In this document: positions 36,033 through 43,295 of the stretch, one piece after another
Layout of the letters: each line of letters starts with the position of its first letter
Numbering within the stretch: position 1 is the first letter of the stretch
Source of the DNA: Flavobacterium noncentrifugens
GTDB lineage: Bacteria > Bacteroidota > Bacteroidia > Flavobacteriales > Flavobacteriaceae
Direction of reading: 5' to 3'
Length of the DNA: 64,000 bases
Assembly: GCF_900100375.1 (NCBI RefSeq)
Contig: NZ_FNEZ01000003.1
Location: 62,001 to 126,000 of the forward strand
Translations under genes and position numbers: made by a program
Notes under the pieces: generated by a model
Seen by the model: only the letters and a program-made list of their open reading frames with translations
The model's database searches: none
Told to the model about the DNA's origin: nothing

Positions 36033-36716
36033 ATGAGTAAATGTGAACAATGCATCGTAAGGGAATTCAGCGCGCTTAAAGCATTGAATAAAGACGAACT
36101 CATCAGGATGTCGGAATGCAAAACTGCGAAAACCATTAAAAAAGGGGCGGTTATTTTTGAAGAAGGCCAGCATGTAAACGGTGTTTTTTGTATAAAAGAT
36201 GGTGTTTGCAAAATGACCAAACTCAGTCCGAACGGGAAAGAGCAGATCGTGAAATTGGTAAAAAAAGGCGAATTGCTCGGGCAGCGCTCGATGATCAGTG
36301 ACGAACCGGCCAATCTTTCTGCGGTGGCACTCGAAGACATGCAGGTGTGTTTTGTACCGAAAAGTGACCTCATCGGGTTTTTTAACCAGAACAATAAGTT
36401 CTCGATGAACATGATGAAAAGCATTTGCGGCGACCTTAAAGATGCCGACGATCTGATGGTTGACATGGCGCTTAAAACCGTCAAAGAAAGGCTGGCGCAT
36501 ACGTTGATTTACTTAGCCGATACTTTAGGGACGAATCCAGACCAAACCCTGAAACTGCAGCTGTCGCGTGAAGAACTGGCCAGCATGATCGGAACGGCGA
36601 CGGAAAGCTGCATCCGGTTGTTGTCCGAATTTAAAAAACTCGGCTACATTGAATTGTCGGGTAAAAACATCAGCATTTCCAATAAAAAAGCGCTTCAGGC
36701 GGTTGCGAATCATTAA
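36033..36716 (+). CDS. Crp/Fnr family transcriptional regulator, probable oxygen or redox sensor
   Basis: A 227-residue regulator. The cyclic-nucleotide-like beta-roll spans residues ~25-125, a dimer helix ~128-155, and a helix-turn-helix ~175-205 with TATESCIRLLSEFKK as recognition helix. Glu191 and Arg195 align with Fnr Glu209 and Arg213, which contact the GA of TTGAT. Cysteines occur at 4, 7, 29, 53, 59, 106, 132 and 193. The N-terminal CEQC pair plus Cys29 and Cys106 could hold an Fnr-like [4Fe-4S] cluster, though spacing differs from E. coli Fnr. It sits beside four promoters carrying Fnr-type boxes, so it is the obvious controller of the cco and hemN genes. Confidence 0.9.
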   Translation: MSKCEQCIVREFSALKALNKDELIRMSECKTAKTIKKGAVIFEEGQHVNGVFCIKDGVCKMTKLSPNGKEQIVKLVKKGELLGQRSMISDEPANLSAVALEDMQVCFVPKSDLIGFFNQNNKFSMNMMKSICGDLKDADDLMVDMALKTVKERLAHTLIYLADTLGTNPDQTLKLQLSREELASMIGTATESCIRLLSEFKKLGYIELSGKNISISNKKALQAVANH

Positions 36717-38500
36717 CCCGGAATTTCTATTATCATCAAGGCGTTTCTATACTCGCGAAATGCCTGAAATATATCTTTTTTGATGTTGTGGAAGAACGCG
36801 GTTGGCGACAATATTTCTTCATAATAGGCAATTCCGTTTTCGAGGTTGCCCTTAAAATTTTTCCATTTCTTGATTTGTTGTGCGGTCGGAAAATCTGCGG
36901 AAGCGATCTCTTTTTTAAGGTAACCTACATACAAACCCAATTCTTTTACAAACACGTTTGGCCTCGAAGTTTTTCCAAGAATCGATTCATAGCCGTAAAT
37001 GTGCCGCAGCATTTCTGATAGTGTCACTTCGCGGTTAAAATAAGCCATGTTTGGCCCTGGGCAAATGACAATGCCTTGCGCCTCGCCTTTGATTTCGATG
37101 TTGTTTTCGAGGTAGGAAGCGTTTGCCAAACCAACACAAAGACAGGCTTTATCGGTAATTTTTTGCTTCATTTCCTGAAATTGGATTGTTGTAAGATCAC
37201 TTTTTTTAGATTCAAGTTCCCTGATCATCACCGACTGGTATTTTCGCGACGCCGTACAAATCCCTTTTGGATCAACTGCTGTATTGAGCGCCAGCAGTTT
37301 TTTAGGGCATGAGCTTCCGGCTTTATTGTGGCTGATCCGGCTTTGTTTCAACCCTTCATTTGTCGTGCCTTTAACCGTGTTGAACGGAACGCCCAATGGG
37401 GAAATGTTGCTGGTATAGAAATCGTTTTCTGTGGCTTCGGCCAATAATTTCCGGGTTTGTTGGTCTGTGGACGTAGCTTCGGGAACCAACAGAAACGGCG
37501 AACCCCAGCCGACGGAATCCATCTGGTAATAATCAATCAAAAAACGATGCTCTTCAGATGTCCCGATTCCGCCCTGAGCGGTGATTTTCAATTCAAATGG
37601 TTGTGGCGGAATTGGCCATTCTTTTTGCTGAAACGCCCTGCAAAGCAGATCAAATCCTATTGCGATCAGTTCGCTTTTGCGCTGCCTGAATTCTTCGAGC
37701 ACCGGGCCGAGCAGCAAACCTTCGGTTGCGAAAGCATGCCCGCCGCAATTGAGCCCGGATTCAATGCGGTATTCAGAAATCCAGATGCCTTTTTTTGCCA
37801 GGAAACTGCCCTGGATCATTGCCGAACGGAAATCGCTGACTTTAAGGATTATCTTTTTTCTGATTTGCCCGGATCCATCCGGAAAAAAATCAGGAAATTC
37901 TGTAATGTAATTGTAAAGCGACGGATTCATTCCGGCTGATAAAACTACCGAAGATTGCAAATTGCTATTCGCAAATCCGCGCAAAGCGGCATGTGCGTCA
38001 TTAAATTCAATAGGCAAAGGCGTGTTTTTGGCGTAATTTGTTTTGTCGACTTTGGTCATGATGTTGACATCGATCGCACCGGGTTTCAGGTTTTCTAAAA
38101 TCAGCTGCCGGAAAGTTTCTTTGCAAGTATTTTCATCCGATAACAACTGCCGGAATTTTTGCCGGATCGCAGATTTTGGCAGCATGTATACAAATTGAGA
38201 CAGGGTTTTGTGATTGCTCCCGGCTTCTTTACAGAAATCATCAAACTTCCGGGTAACGATATTTTGTACGAGATTCAGGTAAGCCGTAATGCGTTTGGCG
38301 CGGCAATCAAAGCTGTTTTGTGAAATTTCCGAGTAATCGAATTCGAATTTACGGGAGTAGAATGCCCGCATTTTTTCGGCGAGTTCGTCATCTACAATGG
38401 AAATGACCGAATCAATTCCGAATTGTGCAACCCGAATCGGGGAATCGATCGTATAAGCCAATCCCATGACCGGAATGTGAAAATTGTGCAGCTTGCTCAT
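36713..38500 (-). CDS. Uncharacterised 595-residue nitronate-monooxygenase-like protein in the Fnr regulon
   Basis: A 595-residue soluble protein. The N-terminus (HIPVMGLAYTIDSPIRVAQFGIDSV) and segments GLNCGGHAF (Cys252-His255), KITAQGGIGTSEEHRFLI and SVGWGSPFLLVPE resemble the FMN-binding TIM barrel of nitronate monooxygenases, including the GGH and GGI loops. An extra C-terminal third carries Cys398, Cys415, Cys453, Cys455 and Cys480, possibly an iron-sulfur or metal site. I cannot name an established family. It converges on fnr with a 4-bp overlap of stops. Its upstream region has a one-mismatch Fnr box at the same distance as in the cco and hemN promoters, so expression at low oxygen is predicted. 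Confidence 0.85.
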   Translation of the reverse strand: MSKLHNFHIPVMGLAYTIDSPIRVAQFGIDSVISIVDDELAEKMRAFYSRKFEFDYSEISQNSFDCRAKRITAYLNLVQNIVTRKFDDFCKEAGSNHKTLSQFVYMLPKSAIRQKFRQLLSDENTCKETFRQLILENLKPGAIDVNIMTKVDKTNYAKNTPLPIEFNDAHAALRGFANSNLQSSVVLSAGMNPSLYNYITEFPDFFPDGSGQIRKKIILKVSDFRSAMIQGSFLAKKGIWISEYRIESGLNCGGHAFATEGLLLGPVLEEFRQRKSELIAIGFDLLCRAFQQKEWPIPPQPFELKITAQGGIGTSEEHRFLIDYYQMDSVGWGSPFLLVPEATSTDQQTRKLLAEATENDFYTSNISPLGVPFNTVKGTTNEGLKQSRISHNKAGSSCPKKLLALNTAVDPKGICTASRKYQSVMIRELESKKSDLTTIQFQEMKQKITDKACLCVGLANASYLENNIEIKGEAQGIVICPGPNMAYFNREVTLSEMLRHIYGYESILGKTSRPNVFVKELGLYVGYLKKEIASADFPTAQQIKKWKNFKGNLENGIAYYEEILSPTAFFHNIKKDIFQAFREYRNALMIIEIPG

Positions 38501-38519
38501 TTATGAAAGTATTAAGCTG

Positions 38520-38527
38520 CAAATTTT
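38520..38527 (-). promoter_or_regulatory. Probable -7 element AAAATTTG for the 595-residue protein gene
   Basis: One mismatch from TAnnTTTG, 19 bp before the ATG. The Fnr-like box centre is exactly 29.5 bp from its first base. Confidence 0.5.
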
Positions 38528-38550
38528 GGAAAATTGGCGCACTTAAAACC

Positions 38551-38562
38551 TGATAAATGTCA
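38551..38562. promoter_or_regulatory. Fnr-like box TGATAAATGTCA upstream of the 595-residue protein gene
   Basis: TGAT-N4-GTCA, one half-site mismatch from the three perfect boxes, placed with the same geometry relative to the -7 element. Confidence 0.6.
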
Positions 38563-38607
38563 TGTTGGGCAAAGAACTTTGTTTTTTAATGCACCGTACT
38601 GAAAATT

Positions 38608-38922
38608 TTAAAAGAGGCTTTCAGGAAATTCCGGATGCTGGTAAAAACTAAGGCTTTCGTTGATTTCGTCTGCATGGCGGTATATGTCTGTTAAATTTTC
38701 AATACGGTTGCGGGACTCCACCTTATTTTTCGTCACGATTCCGAGGTACTGCCTTCTCTTATTGTTCAGGTAAAGCCTGCAAATGGTTTGGTAGCGGTCG
38801 CCGTTAAGCAATACCGCCAGGTAGCCTTTCATTCGCTTGTAACTTATTTTTTCGGGTTCCAGTCGTGGTGCCAGGATGTCCCGCACGATGTTGGTGGCTA
38901 CTTCGGCTTCAAGTTCTTCCAT
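38608..38922 (-). CDS. Small restriction-endonuclease-like domain protein
   Basis: A 104-residue soluble protein. The order of motifs (IVRDILAP..., GYLAVLLNGDRYQTICRLYLN, RRQYLGIV, NLTDIYRHADEINESL) resembles the C-terminal domain found at the end of some restriction-enzyme and endonuclease polypeptides in Bacteroidetes, here as a stand-alone gene. No PD-(D/E)XK catalytic motif is visible, so nuclease activity is not predicted. Its role is unknown. The 298 bp upstream to 39220 hold only the -7 element of the next gene. Confidence 0.6.
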   Translation of the reverse strand: MEELEAEVATNIVRDILAPRLEPEKISYKRMKGYLAVLLNGDRYQTICRLYLNNKRRQYLGIVTKNKVESRNRIENLTDIYRHADEINESLSFYQHPEFPESLF

Positions 38923-39144
38923 GATATTGCAGGGTTAATCGTATAGCGTTGTGTCGTTACGACAATGGTAAAGGTATGCGCTGTCGAAGCGCGTATTTTA
39001 TAGGATTCTTTCAAAATGTTTCCGGATCTCCGATAAATGACAGTTTAGTAAATAATTGACTTCGCCCAATTGCATACAAAACGAAACATGCTGATCTGAG
39101 TGTTTAAAGTTGGATTTGAAGCAGAAAAAAATATTTGATAGTGG

Positions 39145-39152
39145 TAAATTTG
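39145..39152 (+). promoter_or_regulatory. -7 element TAAATTTG for the LytTR regulator
   Basis: An exact TAnnTTTG match, 68 bp before the TTG proposed as start of the LytTR gene. Confidence 0.5.
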
Positions 39153-39220
39153 AAAAATAAAACTGTTATTTTACGTTGCAAAAACAAGGCTTCCAATAAA
39201 TTTTAAACGCAACCTATCAA

Positions 39221-40018
39221 TTGGCATTTTTAAAAAGACAAATACATTTTGTGGCATCATTAAAAAGAAAAGTATTCCTTGGCCTTGTCTTATTTATTTT
39301 TTTGGATTTTATCATTATCGTACTTGAACCTTTTGATACTGATCAATTCGAGGCGGATCACAGGTTTTTGCTCCTTTCTGGTTATGGCTTCTTTGTTTTT
39401 GTTGTGTTTGTCATCCAAAGCTGTATTGAAAACCGCTGGTATTCAAAGGCTGGTAAAGTCTGGCTGGTTTCCCATGAATTTATTTCTACTATAATCTTTT
39501 GCCTGTTCTCAGGTACGGTGCTTTATTTATACAATACTTTGATTGTCAATCTGGCAAGCTGTTCCATAGGAACATATTCTCGTTTTTTATGCGTTACTGT
39601 CGCCGGAATGGTTCCTGTTTTTGTACCCTCAATGCTTTATCTGAGACAGAAACTCGGTGAACGGATTGTTCCGTCCTCAAGCAATTCGATCCGGTTGACT
39701 GGAGAAAACAAGAATGAGGTGCTAAGCCTCGAAAAAGAAGACTTGTTATACATCAAGGCTGTCGAAAATTACATTGAGATTTGTTATGTGGATCAGGGCA
39801 AAAGCATCAGATCCAAAACATTCAGGCAAACACTTTCAAACGTATGTGAACAATTGCCTTTTTTGGAAAAATGCCACCGATCTTATTTGGTCAATACAAA
39901 CGCTATTGTATTTATTTCAGGCAATTCACAAAGCGCCAGGATTTCTTTTAGGGTTGGTGAAAAAGAAATTCCGCTATCAAAGACCTATTATAAGCATATC
40001 AAAGACCGCGTATTTTAG
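39221..40018 (+). CDS. Membrane-anchored LytTR-domain transcriptional regulator
   Basis: About 265 residues. Four hydrophobic segments occupy residues ~15-145 (LGLVLFIFLDFIIIV, LLLSGYGFFVFVVFV, FISTIIFCLFSGTVLYLY, LCVTVAGMVPVFVPSML). A LytTR DNA-binding domain follows from ~165 (LSLEKEDLLYIKAVENYIEI, KTFRQTLSNVCEQLP, LEKCHRSYLVN). Such proteins bind DNA from the membrane, in response to a signal or a partner kinase. No ATG lies near the N-terminus; a TTG at 39221 or GTG at 39252 is the likely start. It stands upstream of an S41 peptidase gene that it may control (inference from proximity). Confidence 0.85.
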   Translation: MAFLKRQIHFVASLKRKVFLGLVLFIFLDFIIIVLEPFDTDQFEADHRFLLLSGYGFFVFVVFVIQSCIENRWYSKAGKVWLVSHEFISTIIFCLFSGTVLYLYNTLIVNLASCSIGTYSRFLCVTVAGMVPVFVPSMLYLRQKLGERIVPSSSNSIRLTGENKNEVLSLEKEDLLYIKAVENYIEICYVDQGKSIRSKTFRQTLSNVCEQLPFLEKCHRSYLVNTNAIVFISGNSQSARISFRVGEKEIPLSKTYYKHIKDRVF

Positions 40019-40160
40019 TTTTTAAGAAAAAGGGCGCAAGAAGCCTATCTACTTGTCAAAAAAACAAATCGTTTCGTCAAAATTACTTGAATGGCAAAGG
40101 ATTTCGCATTTACTTTGACAACTCATTTAAATCATTCCATGTATGAACCACTGCAAAAAA

Positions 40161-41510
40161 ATGAAATCCACCATCCTGAATTTCGCGCTGATTTTACTTT
40201 TTAATGTTTCTTTTGCCCAAAACAATCCAACTCATTTTAAAAGCGACATCGATTTTGGAAACGGAACCGTATTTTCAACTTTTCTGGATGTTACTATTGG
40301 CCAGGACCAGTTTGTTATAACCTCTCCTAAAAATGCCGATGTCCGCGTCATGGGTGGCAAAGCCAAACTGGGAAGGATCTTAGGAAAATCACCTAAAAAA
40401 GGAATTATCATCACTATTAAAGGGCAGCAAAAAAAGGACAGTTTGTTTGGCGAGACCAAGATACCCATGGTTGGCAAATTAAAGTTTAAAGGAATTGTAA
40501 AAAACACAACCCTGAGTGGTGAATTTCTGAATGGTGACGGTATATCCATTGGAACACTGCATGGCGTAAATTCTTCGGAGGACAAGATCAGTTATCAAAA
40601 CCTTTATCCGCTGCTGATGAAGACCGTACAGGAAAATATTTACGCTAAAGCCGCGCTGCAAAATAAAGACTGGCAAAAATTCGAAAAGCAAATTAAAGCC
40701 CTGTGTAATGATGCCCACGACGATATTGAATTGTATTTAGGCTTTAACATATTGGCGCAAAAACTTCCGTTTACCCATTTGACTTTAGCGATTTTGCAGG
40801 AAGCTGCTGGCGATGAGAATGCGCCGGGCATACAGAAATCGGTTGTTTTTGAAGAAAAAAACAGCACTACTGCCTATCTGCAGGTTAAGAATTTTAGCAC
40901 CTCTGGAACCGAACTGGAGGAAATTTTACCTAAGATAGTAGCCAATCCGGCTTATAAAAACCTCATCATTGATTTGCGGAACAATGGCGGTGGCGGGATC
41001 AGCCCTGCATTTGCACTCGCAAAATACGTTACAACTGAAGATCTGGAAGTGGGTTATTTCCTCACAAATAAGTTATCCTATTCCGGTTACCAGCCCGAAT
41101 TATTTAAAACGCTTCCTGAACTACAGCCCAAAGGCACTAAAGAGTTTGGTGATGAATTAAGAAGATCGCCCGGCGTGAAGCTTATATTTAAAAAACCGGC
41201 CAATCCTGTATTCACCGGAAACCTCTATGTTTTGGAAAACGGCAGGACCGGGAGTACCTGCGAGCCGATCGTTTATTTGCTTAAAAACCGCAAAAAAGCC
41301 ACGATCATAGGGGAAAGAAGCTATGGCGGCATGCTCGCTGCATCTCCTTTTACTGTTTCCGGAAAATACATGCTTATGGTACCCATTGCCGATTTCTACA
41401 CTTATGACGGTATTCGTTTGGATAAGGTTGGTGTAGAGCCGGATATTGCCGTTAAATCGGATGACGCTTTGAATAAGGCGCTGGAAATTATAAATAGCGG
41501 TAAAAAATAA
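40161..41510 (+). CDS. Exported S41 family peptidase (C-terminal processing protease-like)
   Basis: A 449-residue protein from the ATG at 40161, which exposes a signal peptide (MKSTILNFALILLFNVSFAQ); an ATG six codons upstream is also possible. A ~130-residue N-terminal domain precedes the tail-specific protease core: LIIDLRNNGGGG, then the nucleophile Ser365 in NGRTGSTCEPIVYLL, then the GERSYGGM segment. No PDZ motif is obvious. It is probably periplasmic or surface exposed and cuts C-terminal tails of unknown substrates. It follows the LytTR regulator by ~140 bp. Confidence 0.88.
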   Translation: MKSTILNFALILLFNVSFAQNNPTHFKSDIDFGNGTVFSTFLDVTIGQDQFVITSPKNADVRVMGGKAKLGRILGKSPKKGIIITIKGQQKKDSLFGETKIPMVGKLKFKGIVKNTTLSGEFLNGDGISIGTLHGVNSSEDKISYQNLYPLLMKTVQENIYAKAALQNKDWQKFEKQIKALCNDAHDDIELYLGFNILAQKLPFTHLTLAILQEAAGDENAPGIQKSVVFEEKNSTTAYLQVKNFSTSGTELEEILPKIVANPAYKNLIIDLRNNGGGGISPAFALAKYVTTEDLEVGYFLTNKLSYSGYQPELFKTLPELQPKGTKEFGDELRRSPGVKLIFKKPANPVFTGNLYVLENGRTGSTCEPIVYLLKNRKKATIIGERSYGGMLAASPFTVSGKYMLMVPIADFYTYDGIRLDKVGVEPDIAVKSDDALNKALEIINSGKK

Positions 41511-41754
41511 TGTAGGAAGTTTTGAGATCGCCGACATTTTTATACAAAATGGCCAGCCGTGAAAGTGTCCCAACCCACCTGTCATGATAATTTATATTTA
41601 TTTTAATCAATGCATTTGATCGCATCCTATGGATATATAACTCACTGAATTGCAAAAGGCCATAAATTTTATTAACATTTATTTAGTATTTGTACAAACT
41701 ATAAAAAAAAAGCATATTTTTACCCGACTTAAAACCAGACAAAGGCGTTTTTAA

Positions 41755-42753
41755 ATGAAAATAAAACTACTTTTTACCCCTTTTTTATACTTGTTTATTG
41801 CGGCTGCATCATACGGCCAGACTACGCAGATCAGGGGCTTTTTAGATGTGACAGGAGCTTATAACAAAAAGGCTACCTTTGGGTTTGGCGAGCAGGATTT
41901 ATACATTACTTCTGCGATCAGTGACCGGATTTCATTCCTTGGGGAAACGGTTTTTAAATACGATTCAGAAGCGCATTCCGAATTTGCGATCAGCATTGAA
42001 AGGGTGATTATTACCTACAACCTCAAAGACAACCACAACCTTGTGCTGGGTAAAATCCATACCCCGCTGAATTATTGGAACGATACTTACCACCACGGTA
42101 GGGTTTTATTCCCTACGATCGACCGACCACTGCTTTTTTCACAGAATATCATTCCGCTGCACACCCTTGGTGCCGGTTTTGAAGGCCGCAACCTGGGAAG
42201 AATGAAATTTGGCTACAACCTGTTTGTGGGCAACGGGCTGGGTTCTTCAGAAGTTGAGGACAACGATAGGGCCAAATCGGTTACTGCGGCTGTTCACATC
42301 AAACCTGCTGACAGGCTAAGGCTCGGACTGTCTTACTATTACGACGTCATTTCTGCCGGTGCCGACGTGCACGGGATGGATGTCGACCACCGCGTCAACC
42401 AGCATTTAATTTCGGCATCAGTTGCCCGGTTCGGAAAAAAGTTTGAATTGCTTACGGAAGCGACTACTGCACTAAACCATACGGATACGACGGGTACAAA
42501 GACCACACTCGCCGGATACATTTATGCCGGGTATAAAATAAAAGAAAAATATGTTCCGTACGTACGCTACGACAACATCCAGTATCAAAATGGGGAAATG
42601 TACTATAATAAAAATAACAAACAGTCTTTTGTGGCCGGGTTTCGTTATGAAATCAATTACCTGGCTGTAGTCAAGCTCGAATACCAGCACATCGACAATG
42701 AATTTGGCGTTAATGTAGATAAAGTAACCGCTCAATTCGCTATTGGTTTTTAA
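41755..42753 (+). CDS. Outer-membrane porin-like beta-barrel protein
   Basis: A 332-residue protein with a signal peptide (KLLFTPFLYLFIAAASYGQ) and about 14-16 amphipathic strands of alternating aromatic and polar residues. It ends in Phe (AQFAIGF), the typical outer-membrane barrel signature. Its layout resembles phosphate-selective or similar small porins, but no ligand motif can be read. It is the first gene of a rightward cassette with the next three or four genes: the binding protein starts 2 bp after its stop. A role in bringing the sensed ligand into the periplasm is inferred from context. Confidence 0.85.
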   Translation: MKIKLLFTPFLYLFIAAASYGQTTQIRGFLDVTGAYNKKATFGFGEQDLYITSAISDRISFLGETVFKYDSEAHSEFAISIERVIITYNLKDNHNLVLGKIHTPLNYWNDTYHHGRVLFPTIDRPLLFSQNIIPLHTLGAGFEGRNLGRMKFGYNLFVGNGLGSSEVEDNDRAKSVTAAVHIKPADRLRLGLSYYYDVISAGADVHGMDVDHRVNQHLISASVARFGKKFELLTEATTALNHTDTTGTKTTLAGYIYAGYKIKEKYVPYVRYDNIQYQNGEMYYNKNNKQSFVAGFRYEINYLAVVKLEYQHIDNEFGVNVDKVTAQFAIGF

Positions 42754-42754
42754 T

Positions 42755-43237
42755 ATGAAAAGGACAACACTCATATCCGTATTCACAGGCAAAAACGCTT
42801 TTATCCAATACAGCTTCCTGATCGCATGCCTACTTTTTACATTGGCAGGCAATGCCCAGCAGGCGACACTGACTGCCATCGGGAATGTTTCGGGCGCACC
42901 TGCCGAGATGAAACAATCGGAACTCAAGTCGGTTTTAATGGGCGAAACACAACGCTGGAAAAATGGCAAACGTGTGGTGATCGCGCTGATGAAAACAAAC
43001 ACCCCATTGGGCAAAACCACTTCGTCAAAGATTTACGACATGACCGGTGATGAGCTCAATAAATACTGGCTGTCATTGGTTTTTCAGGGAAAATCACAAG
43101 CACCTGTCTTTTTTACATCGGTCAGTGAACTCCAGAATTTTGTTGCGCAAAACCCAGGTGCAATCGGTATTATCGACAAACCAATGGCAGTTAATGATGT
43201 CCGGTCGGTGATGATTGACGGAAAACCTTCTTTCTAG
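42755..43237 (+). CDS. Small phosphate-binding-protein-like periplasmic protein
   Basis: A 160-residue protein with an N-terminal signal segment (FIQYSFLIACLLFTLAGNAQ) when started at 42755. The mature part matches the first lobe of PstS-type type-2 periplasmic binding proteins: LKSVLMGETQRWKNGKRVV, then a DELNKYWLSLVFQGK helix and VSELQNFVAQNPGAIGII. It is half the length of a transport-type PstS and has no ABC partners nearby, so it more likely presents a ligand to the adjacent histidine kinase than transports it. The ligand is uncertain. Confidence 0.82.
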   Translation: MKRTTLISVFTGKNAFIQYSFLIACLLFTLAGNAQQATLTAIGNVSGAPAEMKQSELKSVLMGETQRWKNGKRVVIALMKTNTPLGKTTSSKIYDMTGDELNKYWLSLVFQGKSQAPVFFTSVSELQNFVAQNPGAIGIIDKPMAVNDVRSVMIDGKPSF

Positions 43238-43295
43238 AGGGCGTTCCTGATTCGTCATTGGTTCTCTGAATATTGCTCATTATAATAAATTACAG

